A DNA stretch of 14,698 nt, from contig DOVP01000031.1 of assembly GCA_003520025.1 (NCBI GenBank), positions 1-14,698 on the forward strand, written 5' to 3'. Under the pieces are notes generated by a model. That model saw nothing but the letters and a program-made list of their open reading frames with translations. It was not told the DNA's origin and did no database searches. Within the stretch, counting starts at the first letter, position 1, and each line of letters starts with the position of its first letter. The stretch comes from Phycisphaerales bacterium (lineage in GTDB: Bacteria; Planctomycetota; Phycisphaerae; Phycisphaerales; SM1A02). Of the stretch, positions 5,707-14,051 are shown in pieces. A program made the translations under genes and the position numbers.

Positions 5707-7002
5707 TCACGCGTCCGAAGGGCTTGGCTCGACCGCCGATGCCGGCAGTTGTGGCGCGAGCGTGACCGGAGTGATTTGTTCGATCTCCTCGCCTTGTACA
5801 CCGAGTTCGTGTAGCCGCCGCCCCGATACGAGCAGCCGTCGCTCAAGTGAGCCGACGGACTCGTTGTAGGCCTTGACCGCACTCTCAAGACGCTTCCCGA
5901 CGGTCGCATGATGGTTGACGAACGTACTGAGCCGTTCATACAACTCCTTGCCAACGGCAGCAATCTCACGCGCGTTTTCGGCAAGTGCTTCCTGCCTCCA
6001 ACCGAACGCAATCGATCGCAGAAGCCCAACCAGCAGGGTGGGGGTGGCAATCAGTACATGTTCAGCCATTGCGTCGGCGTGCATGGTCGGTTTGAGATCC
6101 ATCGCCGCCATGAGTGCCGACTCGACCGGAATGAACATCACCACAAGGTCGGGTGATCCGGCGACCTTCTCCCAGTAGGACTTCTTTGCAAGTGTTTTCC
6201 AATGCCCCTGCATCGCATCGGCATGCGCGGCTCGTCGGACATCTCGGGTCGTTTCATCATCGATGGCGTCGAGATACGCATCGAGTGGCGTCTTGGCATC
6301 TACCACGATCCGACCGCCTCCCGGCAAGTTCACGATCAGATCGGGCCGTTGGCTCGACTCATCGCCGTGGATAGTCGGTTGCTCGACAAAATCACAGTGT
6401 TCGGTCATGCCAGCGAGTTCGACGACGCGTCGCAGTTGTACTTCGCCCCACTTGCCACGCTGATCGGGCCTTCGCAGGGCAGTGGTGAGTCTGCTCGTTT
6501 CGCTCCGCAGATCCTTGTGCGTCTCCATCATCTGTGCGATGGCTTTGCCCATGTCGCCGTAGGCTTCGGCGCGGGACTTCTCCAGTTCGCGAACGAACTT
6601 GTTCTGCTGTTCGAGTTGTTCGCGAAGCGGCTTGAGCCGCTCGACGGTCTGTTGCAGGAACCGCTCACTGTTGTCCTGTAGCGCCTTGCGGCTGGAGGCA
6701 TCGAAGGTCTCAAGCAACTGCTTCCGCATCTCTTCGATGCTTGCCCTCTGCTGCTCGAACTGCTTGTTGAGATTCTGCTCCCGCTCGGTGAGCGTCGCTA
6801 CCTTTCGATCGGCCTCCTGCCGGGCCTCCCGCTCGGCTTCGAGTTCAACCCGAATCGAGTCGCGGTCGGCTTCGATCATCTTTGCTTCCACCGAGGTGCG
6901 GATGGCTTCGCCACCGCCTCCACCACGGCGGGCCACGTACATGACCACCGAGCCAATGACGGCCCCGATGAGCACCCCGATAATCAGTGAAACCGGATCC
7001 AC
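5707..7002 (-). CDS. rmuC: RmuC family DNA recombination protein
   Basis: The 431-residue protein has an N-terminal membrane anchor (about 4-23), a long coiled coil (about 40-175, rich in Glu, Arg and Gln) and the RmuC core (about 180-390). The core shows RGKWGEVQLRRVVELAGM, then RPDLIVNLPGG...RIVVDAKTPLD (D221, D235, K237), a PD-(D/E)xK nuclease-like motif, then FIPVESAL and ATPTLLVGLLRSIAFGW, all diagnostic. RmuC limits inversions between short inverted repeats and is thought to act as a membrane-tethered nuclease. The start is GTG 7002; no good Shine-Dalgarno is seen and a TAGGAT box lies 6 bases upstream, suggesting a leaderless mRNA. The gene is monocistronic here and divergent from the propeller gene across 60 bases. 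Confidence 0.93.
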   Translation of the reverse strand: MDPVSLIIGVLIGAVIGSVVMYVARRGGGGGEAIRTSVEAKMIEADRDSIRVELEAEREARQEADRKVATLTEREQNLNKQFEQQRASIEEMRKQLLETFDASSRKALQDNSERFLQQTVERLKPLREQLEQQNKFVRELEKSRAEAYGDMGKAIAQMMETHKDLRSETSRLTTALRRPDQRGKWGEVQLRRVVELAGMTEHCDFVEQPTIHGDESSQRPDLIVNLPGGGRIVVDAKTPLDAYLDAIDDETTRDVRRAAHADAMQGHWKTLAKKSYWEKVAGSPDLVVMFIPVESALMAAMDLKPTMHADAMAEHVLIATPTLLVGLLRSIAFGWRQEALAENAREIAAVGKELYERLSTFVNHHATVGKRLESAVKAYNESVGSLERRLLVSGRRLHELGVQGEEIEQITPVTLAPQLPASAVEPSPSDA

Positions 7003-7008
7003 GGCATC

Positions 7009-7014
7009 ATCCTA
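7009..7014 (-). promoter_or_regulatory. Probable -10 element of rmuC
   Basis: On the minus strand TAGGAT ends 6 bases before the GTG start codon, so the transcript would begin at or next to the start codon. No -35 element was recognised. Confidence 0.4.
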
Positions 7015-7030
7015 CCGTGGTCGTGTCAGA

Positions 7031-7056
7031 TAGAATGCCCTGTTCTCTCTGAGGAG
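7031..7056 (+). promoter_or_regulatory. -10 element and ribosome binding site of the propeller gene
   Basis: TAGAAT (7031-7036) is a good -10 element, and GAGGAG (7051-7056) lies 6 bases before ATG 7063. The leader would be about 20 bases. This promoter is back to back with that of rmuC. Confidence 0.45.
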
Positions 7057-7062
7057 TCGGAC

Positions 7063-8229
7063 ATGTACACCATCGCCATTATTCTTGCCCTGATCTGCCC
7101 CGATCCTGTAGCCCAAGAGTATTCGCACCAAGGTGGCGGGACTGCTCACGCGGCGGCTTCGTCATCCGCTGCTGGTGGCGCACTCGGCGTGCCCGTACAA
7201 CTGACCTTCGGCGATCAGTTCGTGAAGGCCGGTGAGTCGTATATCTCTCCAGACGGCGCGAAGGTGATCTTTCAGGCGGTGGAAGTGCCTGCCGAGGGCG
7301 AGGAGCCCGAGGAGATCTACGCGATGTATCTCGGAGATCTCCACCATCAGAATGGCTCGTGGCGGATGGACAATATTCGCAAACTCACGCCAGATGGCTC
7401 CGCAAACACCTGTGGCTGGTTCCACCCAACCGACCCCCGGAAGGTGATCTTCGCGAGTACCGTGACCGAGCCCGGTGGTGGTGATGTGCCGGGATACCAG
7501 CGGGGAAGCGGCAAGTACAAATGGTCCTATCCGCCACGAATGCGAATCGTGGAAACCCGTATTGATGGCGAATTCCCCCCCACGCTGACGCCGCTTGAAG
7601 GTGATACCGATTTCTATCAAGCAGAGTGCTCCATCAGTCCAGATGGAAGACATCTGCTGTACACCTCACACGAAACAGGCGATGGCGACATCTACATCCG
7701 CGACATGAAGACCGGCGAGCGGCACCTCGTCGTCGGCGCCCCCGGATACGACGGCGGCCCCTTTTTCTCGCCAGACGGTAAACGCATCACCTACCGCTCC
7801 GACCGCAACGGCGACAACCTGCTGCAGGTGTTTGTGGGCGAACTCGCCTTCAATGATGCCGGGACGATGATCGGACTCGATGAAGAGATCCAACTCACCA
7901 ACAACGAACACGTGAATTGGGCGCCTTTCTGGCATCCCGACAACAGCCGTCTTGTGTATGCGACAAGCGAAGCCGGGCATGACAACTACGAGGTGTATGA
8001 GGTTCAGGCCCAGAAAGGCGGTGGCGTGGGCAAACCGGCCCGCTACGGCACCGGAAAGCGCCGCATCACCGAGATTGCCGGCTTCGACGGCCTTCCTGCA
8101 TTCAACGCCGAAGGCACACTCATGATCTGGACCAGCCAGCAGGGCGGCGACGGCAGCCAACTCTGGATCGCTCCATTTGGCATTGATCAGGCCAAGGCGG
8201 CCGCTGGCGAGTGTCCTGTGGCCCACTAG
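7063..8229 (+). CDS. Secreted TolB-like (PD40) beta-propeller protein
   Basis: The 388-residue protein starts with a short signal peptide (MYTIAIILALICPDPVA, probable cut before QE at 17/18) that lacks a basic n-region. It contains six PD40/WD40-like blade motifs: ISPDGAKVIFQA (61-72), FHPTDPRKVIFAS (120-132), ISPDGRHLLYTS (191-202), FSPDGKRITYRS (236-246), WHPDNSRLVYAT (290-301) and FNAEGTLMIWTS (348-358). These make a six-bladed propeller like that of TolB, without TolB's N-terminal domain. Such proteins are binding scaffolds in the periplasm or at the surface; no catalytic residues are seen. The loop EPGGGDVPGYQRGSGKYKW (136-154), between blades 2 and 3, is long. The next gene is an S9 peptidase whose own N-terminal half is also propeller-like, so the two may share a peptide or protein substrate. 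Confidence 0.85.
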   Translation: MYTIAIILALICPDPVAQEYSHQGGGTAHAAASSSAAGGALGVPVQLTFGDQFVKAGESYISPDGAKVIFQAVEVPAEGEEPEEIYAMYLGDLHHQNGSWRMDNIRKLTPDGSANTCGWFHPTDPRKVIFASTVTEPGGGDVPGYQRGSGKYKWSYPPRMRIVETRIDGEFPPTLTPLEGDTDFYQAECSISPDGRHLLYTSHETGDGDIYIRDMKTGERHLVVGAPGYDGGPFFSPDGKRITYRSDRNGDNLLQVFVGELAFNDAGTMIGLDEEIQLTNNEHVNWAPFWHPDNSRLVYATSEAGHDNYEVYEVQAQKGGGVGKPARYGTGKRRITEIAGFDGLPAFNAEGTLMIWTSQQGGDGSQLWIAPFGIDQAKAAAGECPVAH

Positions 8230-8384
8230 ATCGGGTCTGGTTGAAAGGGGCGAATCCGAACAAGGGGACCAGTGAAGCACCGTTTCGGTTGGCCCACATC
8301 GCACGTTTCTGCGATTTCGGTCACAATGTGCGGTTCCACATGACCCAACACATGCCCAGCACCAATGAAGAGGAGTCCGGCCCC

Positions 8385-10619
8385 ATGTTGTTTGAAACCA
8401 TGATGCTCACTGCGATTGCGGCCACGGCCGACGAGGCCGCTGCCCCCGTGCCGACAGCCAATCTCATTCCTCGCGAAGTGCTCTTTGGCAACCCGGAGCG
8501 ATCCTCCGTGCAGATCAGCCCTGATGGCACGATGCTCTCCTTCCGCGCGCCGGTTGACGGCGTGATGAATGCATGGGTGCAGCCGCTCGATGGGGGAGAC
8601 GCGCGTTCACTGACCACATACACCGATCGGCCAATCGGCAGCCTTCACTGGGCATGGAATGGAGAGCAATTGCTTTTCACCAAAGACAAGGGTGGTGACG
8701 AAAATTACCACGTCTTTTCGGTGGACATCGACGATGCCAAGATTCGCGATTTGACACCAGTCGATGGTGCGCGAGCAAGTATTGCAGACACCTCACGCGA
8801 CCGACCGGACGAAGTCATCGTCAATATGAATGATGTGAATCCGCAGTTCATGAATGTCTATCGCGTCAATACCCGCACCGGCGAGCGGACACTGGTTCAG
8901 GAGAATGATGGGTATCTCGGATTCACTTTGGACGACGATTGGAACGTCCGGGGCCGCGCGAGCATGGACGATGACGGCGCGCTCATCATGGAGATGAGAG
9001 ATCTTAATGGCAAGGAGTGGTACCACTTCATGACCATCCCGTCGGACGAGATGATGACGACCAACGTGTCAGGATTCTCAAAGGATGGCACCAAGTTGTA
9101 CGGCGCCTCCTCGCTTGGTCGAGACAAGGCTGCGCTCGTGTGGTGGGAGCCTCGCCAGGGCGGCGCCGAATCGCCGCATGTCGTGTTCGAATCTGACAAG
9201 GCTGATGTATCCGGCGGCATCGTCAACCCGGACACCTATGAGCCCGAGGCCATCACGGTCAATTACCTCAAGCCCGAGTGGCACATTCTTGACGAGGTCA
9301 TCGCCAAAGACATCGAAGCCCTGAAGAAACTCGATCAGGGCGACTTCGGTATCGCCAGCCGCACCAAGGACAACTCCAAATGGATCGTCGCCTACAACCG
9401 CGACAATGGGCCACCTCGATACTGGTTATGGGATCGCCCCAATCAGCAAGGGACCTTCCTGTTCACTACGTGGCCCGCACTTGAGGGCGCGGCGCTGACG
9501 TCCATGAAGGGCGTAGAGATCCCTACGCGAGATGGCCTGACGATGCCCTCGTATCTCACGGTTCCCGAGGGATCGGACGGCAAGAACCTTCCGATGGTGC
9601 TGTTTGTCCACGGCGGCCCTTGGGCGCGGGACTACTGGGGCTACAACCCCTATCACCAATGGCTCGCCGACCGCGGCTACGCCGTATTGAGCCCCAACTT
9701 CCGGGGTTCGACCGGCTTTGGCAAGAACTTCGTCAATGCCGGCAACCGCGAGTGGTACGGCAAGATGCAGGACGATCTCAACGACGCAGTTGCATGGGCT
9801 GTTGAACAGGGCATCGCCGATCCGAAACGGGTTGCGATCATGGGTGGCTCCTATGGTGGGTATGCCACACTCGCAGGATTGACACGCGATCCCGAACTCT
9901 TCGCGTGCGGCGTCGATATCGTCGGCCCTTCGCATGTCGGAACGCTTATCGAGTCGGCCCCCCCGTATTGGAAACCGATAATGAAAATGTTCGATACTCG
10001 AGTTGGCAGCATGGATGAGCCTGCCTACATCGACGCGATTTCACCACTCACGCACGTCGAGTACATCAACAAACCGCTGCTGATCGGGCAGGGTGCCAAC
10101 GATCCACGTGTCAAGATCGCCGAGAGCGACCAAATTGTCGAAGCGATGAACAAGCGCGGCTTGCCTGTGACCTACGTCGTATTCCCGGATGAGGGTCACG
10201 GTTTCCATAATCCAAAAAACAACATGGCCTTTAATGCGGTGACTGAGGAATTCCTCGCCAAGCACATCGGCGGGAATGCGGAGCCGGTCGGTAACGATAT
10301 CGCAGACTCGACTGCGCAGATTCGAGACAAGGGCGGCTTGGCGCTGGCGGGAACGGAGACCTATGTTGCGACCGAGGGCGAGGGTGAGCAAGCTCCGGTC
10401 GAAACCATCACGCTCGACCAGTTGTCGCCCGAGGAGCAGCAGCAGGTTCAGATGGTCATGACACAACTTACGCAAATGCCCATCGAGCAACTCCCCGCGG
10501 TCCGCGACCAGATGATGCAGCAACGCGCCATGGCCCCCCCGGACGCCATCAAACTCGTCGATTACATCATTGGGCAGCTCGATGAGAAGATCGAGCAGTC
10601 CACCAAGGAAGCAGGCTGA
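8385..10619 (+). CDS. Secreted S9 family peptidase (prolyl oligopeptidase / acylaminoacyl peptidase type) with C-terminal extension
   Basis: Of 744 residues, about 30-370 form a beta-propeller (ISPDGTMLSF, FSKDGTKLYG) and about 375-630 an alpha/beta-hydrolase. The catalytic triad is S489 in GGSYGGYA, D573 in GANDPRV and H605 in DEGHGFH; the oxyanion region HGGPWARD (409-416) is also present. S9 enzymes cut short peptides, as the propeller screens out folded proteins. The start is ATG 8385, with AGGAG 9 bases upstream; it gives MLFETMMLTAIAATADEAAA, a weak signal peptide. ATG 8340 and 8352 in the same frame are alternatives, and the frame is open back to 8211 inside the propeller gene. Residues about 634-744 have no counterpart in the usual peptidase: an acidic linker, then LDQLSPEEQQQVQMVMTQL and a second helix, probably helical bundle or oligomerisation tail. 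Confidence 0.9.
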   Translation: MLFETMMLTAIAATADEAAAPVPTANLIPREVLFGNPERSSVQISPDGTMLSFRAPVDGVMNAWVQPLDGGDARSLTTYTDRPIGSLHWAWNGEQLLFTKDKGGDENYHVFSVDIDDAKIRDLTPVDGARASIADTSRDRPDEVIVNMNDVNPQFMNVYRVNTRTGERTLVQENDGYLGFTLDDDWNVRGRASMDDDGALIMEMRDLNGKEWYHFMTIPSDEMMTTNVSGFSKDGTKLYGASSLGRDKAALVWWEPRQGGAESPHVVFESDKADVSGGIVNPDTYEPEAITVNYLKPEWHILDEVIAKDIEALKKLDQGDFGIASRTKDNSKWIVAYNRDNGPPRYWLWDRPNQQGTFLFTTWPALEGAALTSMKGVEIPTRDGLTMPSYLTVPEGSDGKNLPMVLFVHGGPWARDYWGYNPYHQWLADRGYAVLSPNFRGSTGFGKNFVNAGNREWYGKMQDDLNDAVAWAVEQGIADPKRVAIMGGSYGGYATLAGLTRDPELFACGVDIVGPSHVGTLIESAPPYWKPIMKMFDTRVGSMDEPAYIDAISPLTHVEYINKPLLIGQGANDPRVKIAESDQIVEAMNKRGLPVTYVVFPDEGHGFHNPKNNMAFNAVTEEFLAKHIGGNAEPVGNDIADSTAQIRDKGGLALAGTETYVATEGEGEQAPVETITLDQLSPEEQQQVQMVMTQLTQMPIEQLPAVRDQMMQQRAMAPPDAIKLVDYIIGQLDEKIEQSTKEAG

Positions 10620-10651
10620 TTTCGAGAGGCCCATACCCGAATTTTCTCTTT

Positions 10652-10677
10652 AGCAGGCCGGCAATAGCCGGCCTGCT
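10652..10677 (+). terminator. Strong hairpin terminator after the S9 peptidase gene
   Basis: AGCAGGCCGGC (10652-10662) and GCCGGCCTGCT (10667-10677) pair perfectly over 11 bases with a 4-base loop AATA. The following bases (GTCGTTGG) hold few T residues, so the tail is weak, but position and stability argue for transcription ending between the peptidase and the arn block. A T-rich run (TTTTCTCTTT, 10642-10651) precedes the stem rather than following it. Confidence 0.65.
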
Positions 10678-10702
10678 GTCGTTGGGTGCCGTGCTGCGCC
10701 GA

Positions 10703-10708
10703 TAGCAT
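10703..10708 (+). promoter_or_regulatory. Possible -10 element for the flippase-like/arn operon
   Basis: TAGCAT lies 12 bases before ATG 10721, giving a leader of at most about 5 bases. No Shine-Dalgarno sequence is present. A weak -35 candidate, TTGGGT (10682-10687), is only 15 bases upstream. Confidence 0.35.
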
Positions 10709-10720
10709 TCTCGGTATCCG

Positions 10721-11851
10721 ATGAATCGCCATGTCTTCACAGTTGTTCGCCTGCTGCTCGTGACCATTGGTGTCACGGTGATCGTGTTTGCTGTGAACTG
10801 GCAGACGCTGATGGTGGTGCCAGCGGGGGAGCCGGGGTTCGGTGGGGAGACGGCGGAGGTGACGCGGACGTTTGTGGTGACCTCGGTTGAGCCGGCTGGG
10901 GCTGGGGCGGTGCTGGTGCATACCGAGAACGGCCTTGGAGGCGAGGTCACGACGAACTGGATTCGACGCGGGATCTTCGACATCTTTGCCTCGGCCGATT
11001 GGTGGTGGGTGCTGGTCGGCCTCGGGCTGGTCGGGTGCATCTATCCGCTGCAGGCGACCCGATGGTGGTTGCTGATGCGGTGCCGCGGACTGGCCGCTCC
11101 TTGGCCTCGGACGCTGCGGCTGGTGTACATCGGGGCCTTCAGCAACTTCTTCTTGCCGGGCACCGAGGGGGGCGATGTCGTCAAGGCATGGGGCGCAACT
11201 CGCGGAAGCGAGCGACGCGTCGAGGCGGTGATGAGCGTCGTCTTTGATCGCATCACGGGCCTTGCCGGACTCGTACTGCTTGCTGCTGGCGTCGGCATCT
11301 TTGCGGCCGAGTCGAATACCGCCCGGGACATCGGATGGTGGACGGCGGGAAGCATGCTGCTGATCGCCGTCGTGGCGATTGGAGCATTCTTCGTGACGAC
11401 GCGGGGCTGGCTTCGGATGCCGGAGGTTGCCAAGACCTTTGGCGGAGGGTTGCCGACTCGCCTGCTTGCGGCAGGCAAGGCCTATGCAAAGCACCCCGGC
11501 CCGGTCATCGCGGCAACAGGCGTATCGGTCTGCGTGCAGATCCTGCTGGCATCGGCCGCAGGCGCGTGCGCCTGGGCGCTCGGCGCGACACACGACATCA
11601 GCGTCATTCTGGCGGTCATGCCGATTCTGTTTCTCGCAGCGGCAGTGCCGCTGACCTGGCAGGGCGCCGGCGTCATGGAAGTGCTCGGGATCGCGTTGCT
11701 GGCGATGCCGGGGGTGGCAACCGTCAATCAAGTCGTTGGGTTTCTGCTGCTGTATCGAAGCCTTGAACTCTCATGGGGGCTGGTCGGGGCGGCACTCATG
11801 CTCGGAGGCGGCATCAGCCTGCATCCGGAGCGGCAGCAGGCGGCCTCCTGA
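10721..11851 (+). CDS. Flippase-like integral membrane protein (UPF0104 / LPG-synthase TM family)
   Basis: This 376-residue inner-membrane protein has about 8 hydrophobic segments. Family marks are RWWLLMRCRG (114-123), YIGAFSNFFLPGTEGGDVVKAW (136-157, with the typical NxxLPGxxGGDxxR-like loop), SVVFDRITGLAGLVLL (172-187) and PLTWQGAGVMEV (310-321). Relatives include the membrane half of MprF and the AglD family; they flip or transfer lipid-linked groups. There is no C-terminal lysyl-transferase half. Between the first two membrane helices is an unusual soluble insert of about 60 residues (28-92), predicted outside the membrane. Its DNA (about 10800-10930) is strikingly G-rich on the coding strand. 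Its stop is 29 bases before arnB, so it is probably the first gene of the arn transcript. The substrate is not proven; undecaprenyl-phosphate-aminoarabinose is an inference from context. Confidence 0.85.
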   Translation: MNRHVFTVVRLLLVTIGVTVIVFAVNWQTLMVVPAGEPGFGGETAEVTRTFVVTSVEPAGAGAVLVHTENGLGGEVTTNWIRRGIFDIFASADWWWVLVGLGLVGCIYPLQATRWWLLMRCRGLAAPWPRTLRLVYIGAFSNFFLPGTEGGDVVKAWGATRGSERRVEAVMSVVFDRITGLAGLVLLAAGVGIFAAESNTARDIGWWTAGSMLLIAVVAIGAFFVTTRGWLRMPEVAKTFGGGLPTRLLAAGKAYAKHPGPVIAATGVSVCVQILLASAAGACAWALGATHDISVILAVMPILFLAAAVPLTWQGAGVMEVLGIALLAMPGVATVNQVVGFLLLYRSLELSWGLVGAALMLGGGISLHPERQQAAS

Positions 11852-11880
11852 TACCATGGGCGTACTCGGACGAATCCCCC

Positions 11881-13050
11881 ATGCGCACCGATTTTTTGCC
11901 ATTTGCCAGACCCTCGATCAGTGAGGAGGACGTGGCAGCCGTCACGGAAACCCTCCGGAGCGGTTGGATCACGACCGGGGCGGGCTGCGCGGCCTTCGAG
12001 GCGGCCATCTGCGAGCGTCTGGGATGTGCTGCTGCCGTGGCCGTCACCAGCGGCACTGCAGCCATGCATCTGGCCCTGCATGCCCTCGGCATCGGCCCTG
12101 GCGATGAGGTTGTGACGCCCTCGATGACTTGGGTTTCGACGGTCAACCTCATCACGATGGCCGGGGCGACCCCGGTCTTCGTGGATGTCGATCGAGACAC
12201 CCTGATGGCCTCCCCAGAAGCTGTCGAGGCGGCCCTGACTGAGCGAACACGGGCGATCATCCCGGTCGACTTTGCGGGCGCCGCTCTCGATATGGAGCCC
12301 ATCAGGCGGCTTGTGGATGATCGAGGCATTGCGCTGATTGAGGATGCCGCCCACGCCATCGGCACGATTCGATCGGGCGGCGAAGAGGTCGGCAGCCGTG
12401 GCACCGCCATCTTCAGCCTCCATCCCATCAAGACGATCACCAGCGGCGAGGGTGGCGTGCTCGTGACCGACGATGCTGAGTTTGGCGATTGCATTCGGCG
12501 GCTCCGCTTCCATGGACTCGGCATCGATGCGTGGCAGCGGGATCAGCAGGGCCGAAGTTCACAGGCCGAAGTACTTGAGCCGGGCTTCAAATACAACCTG
12601 CCCGACATGAACGCGGTGCTCGGGCAGTCGCAGCTCGCGCGACTCGATGCATTCATCACGCAGCGGGCGCACTTGGCCAAACGGTATCGCACGCAACTCT
12701 CCAATATCTCAGGCATCCTTCCGCTTGGTGATGCAATTTCGACCGAGCGACATTCCTGGCACTTGTTCATCGTGCGGATCGACGAGGATGCCGCCGGGAT
12801 CGATCGCGACGCGTTCATGGAAGCAATGAAAGCCCGGAACATCGGTACCGGCATCCATTTCCGCGCTGCCCACATGCATCAGTGGTACCGAGATCATTCC
12901 GATACGTGGCGGGCCAACGGTCTTGCGAATACCGAGTGGAACAGCAATCGAATCTGCTCGCTTCCCCTCTTTCCAGACATGTCTGAGTCTGATGTGGATG
13001 ATGTGGTTGCCGCTGTTCGAGAAGTGGTTGCCGCGGGGGTGCCTGCATGA
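11881..13050 (+). CDS. arnB: UDP-4-amino-4-deoxy-L-arabinose--oxoglutarate aminotransferase
   Basis: The 389-residue, DegT/DnrJ/EryC1-fold PLP enzyme matches enterobacterial ArnB over its full length. It transfers an amino group from glutamate to UDP-4-keto-arabinose. Visible marks are LRSGWITTG (25-33), [10 protein letters not shown] (80-89), D155 in [10 protein letters not shown], the PLP lysine K184 in [15 protein letters not shown] (210-217), [15 protein letters not shown] (322-336) and [18 protein letters not shown] (350-367); the last two blocks are typical of ArnB rather than of generic DegT enzymes. ATG 11881 is chosen because [14 protein letters not shown] aligns with the ArnB N terminus; the frame continues upstream into the previous gene. 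No clear Shine-Dalgarno is seen. Its stop overlaps the arnC start as ATGA. Confidence 0.95.
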   Translation: MRTDFLPFARPSISEEDVAAVTETLRSGWITTGAGCAAFEAAICERLGCAAAVAVTSGTAAMHLALHALGIGPGDEVVTPSMTWVSTVNLITMAGATPVFVDVDRDTLMASPEAVEAALTERTRAIIPVDFAGAALDMEPIRRLVDDRGIALIEDAAHAIGTIRSGGEEVGSRGTAIFSLHPIKTITSGEGGVLVTDDAEFGDCIRRLRFHGLGIDAWQRDQQGRSSQAEVLEPGFKYNLPDMNAVLGQSQLARLDAFITQRAHLAKRYRTQLSNISGILPLGDAISTERHSWHLFIVRIDEDAAGIDRDAFMEAMKARNIGTGIHFRAAHMHQWYRDHSDTWRANGLANTEWNSNRICSLPLFPDMSESDVDDVVAAVREVVAAGVPA

Positions 13051-14051
13051 GCATGTCCGTATCCATCGTGATTCCCGTCTACAACGAGGTCGAGAACATC
13101 GACGTGCTCGTGAAGCGGGTGACAACTGCATGCGAATCGCTTGCGAATGCGTGGGAAGTCGTACTCATTGATGATGGAAGCCGCGATGGTTCGCTGGAGA
13201 AACTCGAAGTGGCGGCAGATCGGCACGACGGCCACATTCGCGCCATCATCCTCAACCGCAACTACGGTCAGCACGCCGCGATCATGTGTGGGTTCCGCCA
13301 CGCCCGTGGCGATATGGTGATTACGCTTGATGCGGATCTGCAGAACCCGCCTGAGGAGATTCCCCAACTCATCGACATGATCGAGCAGGGCAACGATGTT
13401 GTCGGCACGATTCGCAAGAATCGAAAAGACTCCTTCTTCCGAAGATTCGCCTCAGCACGCATCAACTGGATGGTCAAGAGGTCCACCGGAGTCGGCATGA
13501 GCGACTACGGTTGCATGCTTCGAGCCTATCGGAGGTCTGTTGTTGATGCGATGCTCCAGTGCCGCGAGCGAAGTACGTTCATTCCGGTGCTCGCCAACAG
13601 CTTTGCCAAGCGAGCCGCCGAAATCGAGGTCACCCATGCGGAGCGGCGGGCCGGTGATTCCAAGTACAGCCTCTGGAAGCTCGTCAATCTTCAGTTTGAT
13701 CTGCTTACCAGCATGACGACGACTCCACTGCGACTGCTCTCATGGTTCGGTGTGGCGATCGCTGTGGGCGGCGTGGGGTTTGGCTTGTTGCTGCTGATCC
13801 TTCGGGTTGTCTTTGGTGCCGATTGGGCCGCCGAGGGTGTGTTTACACTCTTTGCGATTCTGTTCATTTTCGTTGGGGTACAGTTCATCGGAATGGGGCT
13901 TCTTGGTGAGTACCTCGGCCGTGTCTACTACGATGTTCGGGGTCGCCCGCGTTACTTCATCGACCGGATTGCCGGTCACTCGGATCTTGAGGGTGCCGAG
14001 GCGAAAGAGACGGCCAAGGCGGCCGCAATCGAAAGGCAGGTACAGATATGA
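13047..14051 (+). CDS. arnC: Undecaprenyl-phosphate 4-deoxy-4-formamido-L-arabinose transferase
   Basis: The 334-residue family 2 glycosyltransferase has two C-terminal membrane helices (about 230-252 and 265-289). It moves 4-formamido-arabinose from UDP to undecaprenyl phosphate at the inner membrane. ArnC-specific blocks include VIPVYNE (8-14), [12 protein letters not shown] (69-80), the metal-binding DAD (95-97) in [24 protein letters not shown] (153-163), [11 protein letters not shown] (174-184) and [17 protein letters not shown] (282-298). These resemble E. coli ArnC far more than generic dolichol-phosphate-mannose synthases. The start overlaps the arnB stop and the stop overlaps the arnA start (both ATGA), so the three proteins are translationally coupled. 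The C-terminal tail (308-334) is Ala/Glu-rich and probably variable. Confidence 0.95.
   Translation: MSMSVSIVIPVYNEVENIDVLVKRVTTACESLANAWEVVLIDDGSRDGSLEKLEVAADRHDGHIRAIILNRNYGQHAAIMCGFRHARGDMVITLDADLQNPPEEIPQLIDMIEQGNDVVGTIRKNRKDSFFRRFASARINWMVKRSTGVGMSDYGCMLRAYRRSVVDAMLQCRERSTFIPVLANSFAKRAAEIEVTHAERRAGDSKYSLWKLVNLQFDLLTSMTTTPLRLLSWFGVAIAVGGVGFGLLLLILRVVFGADWAAEGVFTLFAILFIFVGVQFIGMGLLGEYLGRVYYDVRGRPRYFIDRIAGHSDLEGAEAKETAKAAAIERQVQI

Noticed and set aside
10800..10930. G-quadruplex in the G-rich start of the flippase-like gene
   Set aside because: Only three runs of four or more G lie close together; the next runs are too far away for a standard four-run motif.
10562..11731. Antisense reading frame of 389 codons opposite the flippase-like gene
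   Set aside because: His/Arg/Gln-rich shadow of a membrane protein; it also runs through the hairpin terminator.
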